DNA from: Thalassiosira profunda
Lineage: Eukaryota; Bacillariophyta; Thalassiosirophyceae; Thalassiosirales; Thalassiosiraceae
NCBI GenBank assembly: GCA_036939355.1
Contig: JALLAP010001344.1
Coordinates: 1 to 15,804 of the forward strand
DNA: 15,804 nucleotides
Direction: 5' to 3'
Shown here: one piece after another, positions 1 through 8,550 of the stretch
How the letters are laid out: the number at the start of each line of letters is the position of its first letter
Numbering within the stretch: position 1 is the first letter of the stretch
Program-made: the position numbers and the translations under genes
The notes under the pieces: generated by a model
Told to the model about the DNA's origin: nothing
What the model saw: only the letters and a program-made list of their open reading frames with translations
Database searches by the model: none

Positions 1-3000
1 CGAGCGGCGCCCGCGCCCAATCGTGCCCCGCGAGCAGCCGCAACCATCGGAGGAAGCCCGCCGCCGCCGTCGCGGGCGGCCCCTCGATCGCTCCCGTCGG
101 AGATTGGCGCGACCGATCATCCTCCGCGCTGGGCGACGGATCGGTGTACACCCTGGCCACCAGCAGTTCGAGGGCCTCGAGCGGGAGCATGTCGGAGAGC
201 ATGTGCGATCCCACCCAGCGGTGGGCGAGGCGGACGACCGCCGACGCGGACGGGTGCCGCGCGTGCACGGCGCGAATGAGGGAGTGGCGCATCGGGCCCC
301 GGACGTGGCGGTCGATCAGGCTCTGCATAAAATCCAAAGGAAGATAAGGCAAAGGTGAGCACAGCAAAAATCGTTCACGACGCAAATCATCTATGCTACT
401 CACGAGCCGCAGGGCCTTCGCCTCGGGGGTTGGATTCGTCAGTCCCCGCAGCATGCGCAATTCCTGATCGGCCCGCACGACGATCCGAAACGAATACCCT
501 CGAAAGCCCACGTCCAAATAAGTGGGCGTCGCGTCCATCGGCCCGTCGAACCCTTCTGCGTCGCCCGCCCGCTCGTCCTTCAACCTCTCAATCCCCTCGG
601 CGAGCCGCGCGAGCATGGCGCACTTGGCCGCGGCCATGGCGTTCAGCGACGCCGGCCACCTTGCGCTGCCCTCGAACCTGATTTGAATCAGAATGGGCGC
701 ACCCACATTCGCGCCCGCGATTTTCCGATCGTGCGTGGCAGGGCCGCCCAGGAGGGGATGGGGCACGGGCGGGAACAACGCCGAATAGCGCAGGCACGGC
801 GCGAGGGGCTCCACCTCGTCGATGGACAGGGGCAGTCCCAGCGGGCAGGATTTCTTCCCCTTGTGGGACGGGTCCGCGGACATGGCCGTGTTCCGGCGGA
901 GAAAGTCGGCCAGCGAGTCGAACGCCGCCATGGCCTTCTTGTGGAGCGCGAGCGAGTCGCTGTAGGGCGAGGGCGACGGCCCCGCCACCCCGTCGATGAA
1001 CGAGACCACGTCCCGCAGCTCGAACGCCACCTGCTTCGCCTGCCCCTGCTTCTCCTGCTCATTTCGCTTGTTCGTCACAAAGTGCAATCCAATGACGTGC
1101 CGCACGATCCGCTCGGCAATCCCGCCCATGCTCCGCTCCATCCCACTGAACTCCACCACGCCCTCCGCGGGCTCGTTCCACACGGCCGCGCGGACGATGG
1201 CCCCGTCCCGAAACCGCCGCAGCTGGGCCTTGTCGTCGCCCCACAGGGAGACGAAGGCGAAGGCGCCCCGGGCGTCCTCGGCGGGGGGGCCGCGGTCGAC
1301 GAGGCGGCGGGCGGCGGCGGGGGCGAGGCGCAGTCCGATCGCGAGGGAGGGGGCGCGGTCGCGGGTGTCGGCGGGAGAGGCGGGCGGCCGGTGGGTCGCA
1401 TCGGCCGCGTAGCCAACGGAGGCGCTCCCGCGAACGGGGACGCGGTGGCACTGGTCGCTGTTCCCCACCGCGGCCGCGGCGCCCCCCTCGCCGCCATTGG
1501 CGTCACCCTCGCCCACTCGCACGTCGCCGTTCCCGGACGTGAGCGCCCTAACAGCCACAGCCCGATCCCCCAGCGCGCGGACCAGGACGCCCACGACGCC
1601 GCGGCGCACGCTCTCGTCGAACCCAATATCGTCGGCGTCGCGGCCCCACACTCCCTGAGACCCTTTGCCGTGCCTCTTCCCGGCTGCCCGCGGGACATAA
1701 GCGAGCGGCACCCGCACGTAGGCGTCGTACCGCGTCCAGAACCGATTCGTCTCCAGAAAGAGCGCGCGGAAGGCCCCCCGCTCGTCGCCCTCGCGCCCGT
1801 GGATCGTTTTCAATGCCCATTGGGCCTCGGACCGCGATTCCCTCACGAAGGACGGCGAGAGGCGCGCGAGGTAGTTGAGCGTCATGGTGGGGTCGAGGAG
1901 GACGGGGGCGTCGCTGTGGGAGGGGGCGGCGATGGATGCCGAACGGGTGGCGGACGAGGCGAAGGCGCGCTTGTAGCACTCCAGCAATGTCTCCGGTCGT
2001 CCGTCGCCAACCGCAGAACCGCGGAGGTCGTCGAGGTACAATCGGGATTGGGCGCACTCCAAAACAGTCTGGGACTCGCTCCGCCCCTCCTCGGGAATGA
2101 CGAGTCCCGCCTTTTTCTTCGCCTTCCACTCCCGGACTTGCTCCGCCGACAACGTCTCCTTCCCCCCCGCCGACGCCGCGGCAATTCCCGCCTCCAGTCC
2201 CTCCTCGCCGAGCCAGTCGGTCTCCCCCCAAAACTTCATGAAGGTGGTAAACGCCTGGACGCTCCCCATGCGTTTCCCAATGGCCTTGGTGCGGTACAGG
2301 TACGCCAGCAGCACCGCCAATGTCGTGGTGGTAAAGGTGTCGTGCCCCCTTAGAAAGCCGCGCTGGAGGGCCCACACTTTTAGTAACAACAAAGTTTCGT
2401 GGAAGGAGGTGGTGGGGCTGACGTGGGCGCCCCCCTCGTGCAGCGTGGCGAGGGTATTGTTGATGAGGCGGGGGGTGGAGAGGAGGTGGGCGTCCTCGGC
2501 GAGGGCGTTGGTGTAGTGCGGCGTGGCGTCCAATCCGTCGTTTCCGCCGCGATGACTGTTGGAGTGTTTGGAGGAGCGGTGGTTGCTCCGATCGGGGAGG
2601 AGGCGCGAGGGCGGGATCCAGCATGCGCCCACGCCGTCGTCCGATGCGTCGTCGCCGCTTTCGTTGCCGCCGCGAGAAGAGTTGCGATCCGTCGATTGCA
2701 CCCCGAAGATCAGCCGTATCCGAAACCGCAGTTTGTTGTTCTTTCCCTTCTTTCCATCCTTCTTTTCCCGCTTCCGCTTCTTTTTGTTCTGTTTGGAGTC
2801 GGCCTCGCCATCGTTCAGCGGAGGCGTGAGCAATAATCCCACCTTCCTTGCGTCCCCGAATACGCGGGTCAAATGGACCGCGCCGATGGTCGACCGGTGC
2901 TTCTTCTGCGACAGCTGCTTGGCAATGTGCACGGCCAGGATGTTCCGTTTCTAAAGGCAGTGTAGGCGAGATGGCAATGAGATGACACATCCTGTGAGCC

Positions 3001-3693
3001 TTCGGCCGAAACGAGAGCAGGCAGCAGTTACAGAGAGGCGAAGCCAACAAAACTCACATCGGTGTACCGGTGGTTCAAGTAGTCCTTCCCCCCCACGAAC
3101 GCCCCATCGCCGTCCGCACTGCTGTCCACCAATACCGCCACATCCAATACCGGCAACACGTTGCCGTTCGCGCGTTTGTTGGCCAGTCCCGCGTTGCCCG
3201 CGTGGGCGAACGATCCGATCGGCGCCAAAGTCAGGGAGGATCCGCCCGGGAAGGGGAACGACCAGGAGGTCAGCGGGTTGGCCCCCTTGATATTTGCACT
3301 TGCATTATTCGACGAGTGCAGCGTCTTGGCGAACTTGTCCGACACGAGCGGCACGCGATACCGCGCACCTTCGCCGCTTTCGCCGCCGGGCAGCAGCGCC
3401 ACCTCGGGGCCCAGCGTCGCGCTCCCCAGCCCATCGATCGCCTCCTTGACTTGGTGCAAATAGCCCCGCGCGGACGGGGCCCACTTGGCCTCGTAGTGGG
3501 CGCGCGCATCGCCCAAACCACTCGTACCCCCGCCACCCCCGCCGCCGTCGCTGAGGGCGCCGCCGGGATGGACGTGCAACAACGATTCCTTGAGGAGCTC
3601 GGCGGATTCGAGGCGGAGGAGGTTCGACCGGGCGAGGCGGGCGGATGCCGCGGCGGGCGGGTCGGCCGCGGCTGAGGGGGGTGCGGCGGGCAT
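1..3693 (-). CDS. NOL6: NOL6/Nrap/Utp22-like nucleolar ribosome-biogenesis protein, 3' end missing
   Basis: Family role (known): Nol6/Utp22 is a nucleolar protein of the U3 snoRNP/small-subunit processome, needed for early 18S rRNA maturation; it keeps a nucleotidyltransferase-like fold without clear catalysis. Seen: three exons, 3693-3058, 2950-404 and 322 to the window edge, giving 1168 codons. Family landmarks in order are LLRLESAELLKE near residue 27, the KDYLNHRYTD/KRNILAVHIAKQL block spanning intron 1, HETLLLLKVWALQRG, LDPTMTLNYLARLSPS, RRLVDRGPPAEDARG then LRRFRDGA near residues 755-800, FEGSARWP, FRGYSFRI, and RLAHRWVGSHMLS in exon 3. Human NOL6 is about 1150 aa, so a C-terminal part is missing and this version is longer through insertions: a Gly-rich loop near residue 50 and a Lys-rich, NLS-like stretch at 265-282. 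The start is the ATG at 3693; the frame is open further upstream to a GTG at 3816, but with no ATG. Very high GC. Identity is firm; exact insert boundaries are not. Confidence 0.93.
323..403 (-). other. Spliceosomal intron 2 of the NOL6-like gene (81 nt, in frame, no stop)
   Basis: The donor is GTGAGT at 403 and the acceptor ends TTATGCAG at 323. Splicing is phase 0 and joins ...KALRL to SLIDRHV.... Its 27 codons contain no stop, so unspliced RNA would still encode protein. Calling it an intron rests on consensus splice sites and on the spacing between the two flanking Nrap blocks, which fits the family better with these 27 residues removed. Confidence 0.8.
2951..3057 (-). other. Spliceosomal intron 1 of the NOL6-like gene (107 nt)
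   Basis: The donor is GTGAGT at 3057 and the acceptor ends CTTTAG at 2951. Splicing is phase 0 and joins ...HRYTD to KRNILAVH..., restoring a conserved block of the Nrap family. Reading through without splicing leaves the family frame, since the intron length is not a multiple of three. Confidence 0.9.
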
Positions 3694-4153
3694 GGCTTTG
3701 AGAGATTGTGATGTGTTTGTTGCTGTTGCTCGCTTGCTTGGGGTGGTTGCAAAAGGCGGCGCGAGAAAATCAGTGGCCAGGTCCACTGTGCGTCTGGCCC
3801 TCGCTTGGTGCTGCACTCAACTTTTGAGACGCGTGTCGCTCGCAAGTGTCAACTTCCTGGGCAACAACTTGAGAACCATCGCTCAAATGAGCCGCGATGC
3901 AGGCGTCCACGACAGTTCGGTAGCGTTGCAATACGCATCTGGGCTGGCAACGGCTTCCCCAGATCTTGCATTTGAACCTCTAGAGAGGAGAGGTGGGTTG
4001 CGCTGCAAAGGCATGAGACGTGCACACCTCCTCGTCCGGCTCGCAGCAACGCTCTGGTTGCAAAAGGAAATGAACGTCGTCGTCCGCACGCCCGTCACAA
4101 AAATAATTGGCTCAATCGTCAACAATCGATCGCAACATAGCAAGGCTCCCAGT
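3694..4153. promoter_or_regulatory. Divergent intergenic region between the NOL6-like and metallo-hydrolase genes
   Basis: These 460 bases separate two start codons that point away from each other, so both promoters should lie here. No ATG-initiated coding signal, RNA gene or transposon is visible. The 13-nt word TGGTTGCAAAAGG occurs twice in the same orientation, at 3744-3756 and 4055-4067; whether it is functional is unknown. The frame of the plus-strand hydrolase is open through much of this region, but the encoded residues resemble nothing and precede the natural N-terminus of the hydrolase family. Confidence 0.5.
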
Positions 4154-4880
4154 ATGAGACTGGAAGCTATACTGCCCGGCATCCTCGCCACGCGACCGGA
4201 GTATCCCTTTGGCAACGAGCACGCCGCGCGCGCCTTCCTGATCGAACGACCCGGCTCGGAGAACATGCTCCTCTACGCCAGCTCCCACATCGGAGAGTAC
4301 GTCGACCACCTCGCGGAGGTCGGGATGCCCTCGCACCAACTGCTCACGCACCGGGACGAAGCTTCGAAGTTCTGCAACGTCCTGCCATCCAAGGTATTCT
4401 GCCACGCGGACNCTGCTCACGCACCGGGACGAAGCTTCGAAGTTCTGCAACGTCCTGCCATCCAAGGTGTTCTGCCACGCGGACGAGCGGGCGGCGATCG
4501 AGGCGAAGGGAGCCCGCGTCGACGAGACGTTCGACGGCGCGGAATATCGCTTCGGCGACGATCTCACCGCGTACCACGCCCCCGGCCACACTCCCGGTGT
4601 GGCCATCTACCACTGGAAACGTCCGGGGGGCGACGGAGGATCTATCCTCTTTACGGGAGACACGCTCTACGGCACGGCGGACGGGGGGCTGGATTACGCG
4701 CCCTTCTTCATTCACCCGTACGCCGAGAAGAAGCGGGACTACGCGAGGACGCTCGCGCTGATACGGCGGCTCCGGCCGGCCGTTATCGTGCCGGGGTTGT
4801 CGGCGGCCGGAACGTTTGTGTTTCCGTACGACGACGAGCTATTGGTGAAGATGCAGCAACGGATTGAAATGGAGCAATGA
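4154..4880 (+). CDS. Metallo-beta-lactamase-fold hydrolase, interrupted by an assembly seam
   Basis: Seen: from the ATG at 4154 the frame runs to an N at 4412, and the same protein continues in another frame to the TGA at 4878-4880. Counting the 72-bp duplicated block once (removing 73 positions including the N) gives one frame of 217 codons with a normal domain order. The start MRLEAILPG matches where such proteins usually begin. Motifs are LLTHRDEAS near residue 63 in place of the classical HxHxDH, APGHTPG near 118-124 and LFTGDTLY near 151-158. The family hydrolyses thioesters, lactones or phosphodiesters using one or two metals; a THxDE variant is also found in uncharacterised cyanobacterial and algal members. 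The usual final PGHG-type motif reads VPGLS, so metal binding may be altered. No targeting peptide is seen, so a cytosolic location is inferred. The substrate is unknown. I regard the break as an assembly error, not a pseudogene. Confidence 0.82.
4340..4484. repeat. 72-bp direct duplication flanking a single N (probable assembly seam)
   Basis: Copy 1 is 4340-4411 and copy 2 is 4413-4484, with N at 4412. They are identical except for one A/G difference (the sixth base of AAGGTATTCT against AAGGTGTTCT). The duplication sits in the hydrolase gene and shifts its frame; collapsing it repairs the frame exactly. This is the pattern expected when overlapping contig ends are joined with a placeholder N instead of being merged. 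Confidence 0.92.
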
Positions 4881-5154
4881 ATGAGCAAAAGGCTGGGATT
4901 GAGATTGTGTAGAACAAGACGTGTTTGCGGAGAAAGAGGACTTTGAGCGACACAGCAATGCTGTGTGTGTGGGGCGCCACCATCGTTATAGCTTTGGTTT
5001 AGCGAAGCACCGTTCGTAGACCCCGACCAACAATGGAGCCCAAGCGTGCTGCAGTTGCAATGACCCCCTCCTGAAGTGTGGACCGGCACAAGTTGCCACC
5101 CCTTTTAAACTTCCCTCGTAATTGATGGGAGATCCCTCCTCATCAAACCCTACC

Positions 5155-5853
5155 CTATGCTCTCAATTGAATGTAATACGCCACCAGCAGCGACACAATT
5201 ACCGCCACTATCGCCAGCGCCATCGGCACCGAACTTCTCGTTTGCCACTCCGGGAACACCTCCAGGCACACCTCCCACGTCCCCTCCCTTGCCTTCTCCA
5301 ACGCCTCCTCCCCCGGAGGCGTCGCGGCGTACACCGTCGCCAATTCGTCCCATATCCCCGCGATCCACCGCTCCACCACCTTCCCCTGCTCGTCGTCGCC
5401 CGTGCCGCTGGCGTCGGCCTTCCCCAATGGTCCAACCCGCGTCGCCCCCGCGGCCGTCAGCGCCTCGTGAATGACGGTCGGATTGCGAAAGAAGGTGGTG
5501 TAGTGGCTGTCCCCCAGCCCGAGCAATGCAAAGTGCACCCCGGCGAGGAATTTGTCCACCTTCCCCTCTTTGGAACGGTCCAGGAGGGCGTCGCACACCT
5601 CCCGAAACTTCCGCGCGCCCAACGGGGCCTGCCCCACGCCGTAGCTCGAGCAGACGATGACCACGAGCCGCGGCCATTTCGCCTTTTCCAATTCGAGGAA
5701 GTCGTCGAGCTGCATGCACCGCGCGGTGCACGGGGCGGGGTCGAGGAGCTTGAAGGGGAGCGCGCTCTCGAGGGTCTCGGCGGCGGCCTCGGAATTGCCC
5801 GTTTGGGAGCCGTAGAGGACGAGCACCTCCTCGGGGGGTGCGGAGGAGGCCAT
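5155..5853 (-). CDS. Tail-anchored single-domain flavodoxin-like protein
   Basis: Seen: 232 aa from the ATG at 5853. The N-terminal flavodoxin fold shows the FMN phosphate loop YGSQTGNS (residues 14-21), an SSYGVGQAP loop (69-77) and LGLGDSHYTTF (111-121), the three FMN-contacting segments of the diflavin-reductase type of flavodoxin (cytochrome P450 reductase, methionine synthase reductase, Ndor1/Tah18). The FAD/NADPH reductase module of those proteins is absent. Instead, residues about 210-228 form one hydrophobic helix followed by a seven-residue tail, as in tail-anchored membrane proteins. Inferred role: an electron carrier held on a membrane with its FMN domain in the cytosol, working with a separate reductase. 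It lies convergent to the metallo-hydrolase gene and 181 bp downstream of the glycosyltransferase stop. The family is confident; partner and compartment are unknown. Confidence 0.88.
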   Translation of the reverse strand: MASSAPPEEVLVLYGSQTGNSEAAAETLESALPFKLLDPAPCTARCMQLDDFLELEKAKWPRLVVIVCSSYGVGQAPLGARKFREVCDALLDRSKEGKVDKFLAGVHFALLGLGDSHYTTFFRNPTVIHEALTAAGATRVGPLGKADASGTGDDEQGKVVERWIAGIWDELATVYAATPPGEEALEKAREGTWEVCLEVFPEWQTRSSVPMALAIVAVIVSLLVAYYIQLRA

Positions 5854-5947
5854 GTTGGTGGGAGGAGGCTACGGGCGGCAGCAGCAGAGGCAGCCCCAGT
5901 AGACCGTTTTACCGTCTTACGCGGTAGTAGAGAGCCTACCTACATCC
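5848..5947. repeat. Dispersed repeat, copy A, over the flavodoxin start codon and 5' region
   Basis: Two blocks match copy B at 8221-8349 in the same orientation. Block 1 (5848-5893) matches 8221-8267 with only a one-base indel. Block 2 (5915-5947), reading TCTTAC...GTAGTAGAGAGCCTAC...TACCTACATCC, matches 8315-8349 with small indels. On the minus strand the homology ends right after ATGGCC of the flavodoxin gene. Confidence 0.85.
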
Positions 5948-6034
5948 CGAACTAGGGGTATGGGGTATCTGCCCACAGCTATGTATGTAGGTAGCTCTGC
6001 CAGTCCAATAAAAAGGTGAATAAGCACCCGCTTC

Positions 6035-7807
6035 CTAATACGGGTTACAGTCCCGGCTTTCAATTGATGATGCATTGCACCGAATTCCTGCAAAGGGAGT
6101 GGTATTGTCGCTTTGTCTGCCAATCGCCTCCAGTCCGTCCAGATAGCCCTGCAGTTGCCCTTCGAACGTTGCAACATACTTTTTGTAGATGCGAAAGTAG
6201 CAGTAGTTTCTCCTCGCGCACCTCTCTTCCGTCGACATTCTGGCGATGTGGTCCAACGTGTGATTGCCCGCAAGCTTCTCTCCGAGGATGACCGCACAGC
6301 GATTCCAATCAACCACTTCCGGTCGAAACGGCCACACCCAATCATCGGCATGTACCACCGGTATTGCTGCTCGCAAGAGAGAATGGAATTCGACGTGAGG
6401 AGCACTTTCAGATGCCAGCCATGAATCAAAGGTGCAAACTGACATACCTCCTGCGCTCAGCACTTCCGAAAAGCGGAATGAGAACTTGTTGTCTCCGCGA
6501 GGGGCCAATGCAAACTCCGAGCTTCTCAACACCTGGTCATATGTCATGTTGGCCACAACCGAATTCTTGATATCTTCTTCTTGGACGTACCGAAGCACGA
6601 TTATTCGTTTGTTGTCGTGTAGAGATTTGTACGCCCCCCGGGCTCCCCCCGATTCAAAGAACTTCGGCCCGCTGCGATAGTTTCCAATGTAGCTCACGTG
6701 AAATCTTCGTGTTGACTCTGCGCGGCATGTTTGTATGTCGCGTTCCTCTTCTGCGTCCAAAGATGTCATTTTTATTGGAGGTGGTAGCATGCCCTGATCT
6801 CGTGACTCGTCGATTAAGGAGAAGTGGCTGTCCAATGCGGCCACGGCAATGGGCTTATCCTTCATAGTCTCGGTGCACGATATCCACTTGCTAACATACC
6901 GGTTCTTCTGCGAATGTTCTCTATTCCGCCGTGCGTGACCAGCCTGGGAAAGCAGGAAAAGAAGGGCCACCGATGCATTTTCTTCCGACTGTGTTGTCGC
7001 ATTTAGAACGGAGAATAGCGTTGACTGCAAAAGTCCTGCTCCGACCACTCCGCATTCGCCGATCAGAGACCCTCTTCCAACTCTTCGATTGAAGGACGAA
7101 TCAAAGTTGACCGCCTGGCCTCCGTATACCGGCCAGTTGGGGAAGTCTTTGACATGAACATCGGGAAAAACGTAATACCGAACGCCTCGGGTCCTGATTG
7201 GCAGATTGCCACTTTCAATGTCGGCGAATGCAGTCGGGTGAAACCAAGGATGGTTTATCAACGCCGAATAGAGTGCAGTCTCGTACTGGTGACGAGGGAA
7301 ACTCATCCCTTGAGAAACATTCGGCTGGTTCCAACCTTTTGTGGTCAGAAGGATCATTGCGGGTGGTTGCTCCTCTACAGATAGGTCCGGATCGAGCCAC
7401 GGACGATACATTGTTGCATTCCAGGGAAGCGTGGGGTCGTTGATGAGTCGGCCATCCGTCAACCGCAGTGCCAACAGTTGCTCTTCAACCGAAAGTATCT
7501 GCTTGTCTTTGGAGATCAATTTGCTGTTGAGGTCATATCCTTCCCTCTCCTGCCACGAGCTCATCCCCGGTATGTTTTGCACGCCTCGCTGCAACTCAGT
7601 CTTCTCCCGATTCAACATTGCCAACCGAGACTCCAGCTCAATAATGGCAGCCGCATTATATGCAGTAGCAGTAGCAACGCTAGAGTGCACGGCGCCATGG
7701 AGGGGAGAGGAGTAATGTCCCATCAGCTGGCGGCTGTGGACCAAACCCGCATACATCGCCGCCCCCATCACCGCGGCGACGCCGAGGAGTGAAGCCCTCG
7801 CTCTCAT
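6035..7807 (-). CDS. Exostosin-family (GT47) glycosyltransferase, type II membrane protein
   Basis: Seen: the ATG at 7807 opens a 590-codon frame; with the 81-nt intron at 6367-6447 removed, the product is 563 aa. An N-terminal hydrophobic segment (about residues 5-24) after a short basic start fits a Golgi signal anchor. A heptad-like stretch around 52-76 could be a coiled-coil stem. The C-terminal half has the exostosin signature: SEFALAPRGDNKFSFRFSE, then (after splicing) SAGAIPVVHADDWVWPF, then a segment ending in AVILGE. Family knowledge: GT47 enzymes transfer sugars from UDP-sugars to glycoproteins or polysaccharides in the ER/Golgi lumen; substrate cannot be read from sequence. Several N-x-S/T sites suit a lumenal domain. 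The coding sequence looks less GC-rich than most neighbours (about 53-55% in two 60-base lines counted by eye). Donor sugar and acceptor are unknown. Confidence 0.87.
   Translation of the reverse strand: MRARASLLGVAAVMGAAMYAGLVHSRQLMGHYSSPLHGAVHSSVATATAYNAAAIIELESRLAMLNREKTELQRGVQNIPGMSSWQEREGYDLNSKLISKDKQILSVEEQLLALRLTDGRLINDPTLPWNATMYRPWLDPDLSVEEQPPAMILLTTKGWNQPNVSQGMSFPRHQYETALYSALINHPWFHPTAFADIESGNLPIRTRGVRYYVFPDVHVKDFPNWPVYGGQAVNFDSSFNRRVGRGSLIGECGVVGAGLLQSTLFSVLNATTQSEENASVALLFLLSQAGHARRNREHSQKNRYVSKWISCTETMKDKPIAVAALDSHFSLIDESRDQGMLPPPIKMTSLDAEEERDIQTCRAESTRRFHVSYIGNYRSGPKFFESGGARGAYKSLHDNKRIIVLRYVQEEDIKNSVVANMTYDQVLRSSEFALAPRGDNKFSFRFSEVLSAGGMSVCTFDSWLASESAPHVEFHSLLRAAIPVVHADDWVWPFRPEVVDWNRCAVILGEKLAGNHTLDHIARMSTEERCARRNYCYFRIYKKYVATFEGQLQGYLDGLEAIGRQSDNTTPFAGIRCNASSIESRDCNPY
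6367..6447 (-). other. Spliceosomal intron in the exostosin-like gene (81 nt, in frame, no stop)
   Basis: The donor is GTATGT at 6447 and the acceptor ends GCGAGCAG at 6367. Splicing is phase 1 and joins GCAGGAG to CAATACCG, giving SAGAIPVVHADDW, which is the uninterrupted exostosin motif. Unspliced, the frame stays open and inserts 27 residues into the middle of that motif. Confidence 0.88.
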
Positions 7808-8220
7808 CCTAATCGAGTGGCACGCCCGAATATATCAATCTGCCTCTACTAGAGAGGAGCTCATGAGTGCAGGCGCGTCCAAGTACAATCGACGAAGTGG
7901 TGGGCACAATCGTGTGCACATGACAAAGCAACCTCGCCGGTTGGATCACTTCGCCGGGCTACTCCAAACCCGAGCTTTCTCGCGCAGTGTCAGCAAACCG
8001 ATCGGAGTGATGTTTGTTGTCCCCCTGTCTACACTTCGACAACGTTGCAGCAGTGCAACGATCTCAACCTCAACCTCAACTTCAACGATCGATCGTCGAT
8101 CTGGGGGGTTAGGGCACGCCGCCGGTGTTAGTAGTATGCCGGCGGTATCGCGTCAACGTTGTCAGAGGTGGGTCTACAATAGAGGAGGCGTCTCGCTCGG
8201 CCACATGAACACTCCGCACC

Positions 8221-8349
8221 GGCCATGTTGGTGGGTAGGAGGCTACGGGCGGCAGCAGCAGAGGCAGGGGCCCAGAGGCGTGGTCGGCGCGTTGGGCGAA
8301 ACTGTAGATTGCTATCTTACGTAGTAGAGAGCCTACAATACCTACATCC
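8221..8349. repeat. Dispersed repeat, copy B
   Basis: It matches copy A (5848-5947) in two blocks: 8221-8267, beginning GGCCATGTTGGTGGG, and 8315-8349, containing GTAGTAGAGAGCCTAC and ending CCTACATCC. The spacer between the blocks differs in length and sequence. On the minus strand an ATGGCC sits at the same repeat edge as the flavodoxin start, but here it opens only a 32-codon frame (8226 to 8128) with no similarity to flavodoxin. No terminal inverted repeats or target duplication were evident. Confidence 0.82.
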
Positions 8350-8550
8350 TACTTACATCCCCTCCAGCCTCCAGCTCCTAGCGCTTCATGCACCTTCACA
8401 GCGTGGCCCTGGGCTCGCAGCTGACGGATGCGTGGCTATCGGGAGCGGTCGCCCGACCGTGGGAGTGCATTGCGATGCTGAGGACTTGCAATTCGCGTCG
8501 ACGTATCTCGTGCACGTCACATGAACCCACGTGGCGCTGAAGGTGAATCA

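Noticed and set aside
683..2353. 556-codon open frame on the plus strand
   Set aside because: It is antisense to the conserved NOL6-like exon 2; the Arg/Gly/Pro-rich product matches nothing and arises from GC-rich codons that rarely give stops in antisense.
3694..3816. N-terminal extension of the NOL6-like protein
   Set aside because: The frame is open, but its first usable codon is GTG, not ATG, and the residues are low in conservation; the ATG at 3693 is preferred.
4340..4484. Metallo-hydrolase as a true pseudogene or programmed frameshift
   Set aside because: The presence of N between near-identical blocks is better explained by failed contig overlap; each half is otherwise intact.
4881..5154. 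Possible tRNA or small RNA in the convergent gap
   Set aside because: I looked for a T-loop GTTCRANNC and cloverleaf pairing and found none on either strand.
5122..5955. 277-codon plus-strand frame over the flavodoxin gene
   Set aside because: It is Arg/His-rich and antisense to an unmistakable flavodoxin with all FMN motifs.
8060..8090. CTCAAC short tandem run as a CRISPR or minisatellite
   Set aside because: It has only three to four imperfect six-base units and no spacers, so it is simple-sequence slippage.
7863..8324. 153-codon ATG-started plus-strand frame between the glycosyltransferase and DHHC genes
   Set aside because: It runs through a CTCAAC tandem tract and a dispersed repeat, has no recognisable domain, and the reading looks accidental.
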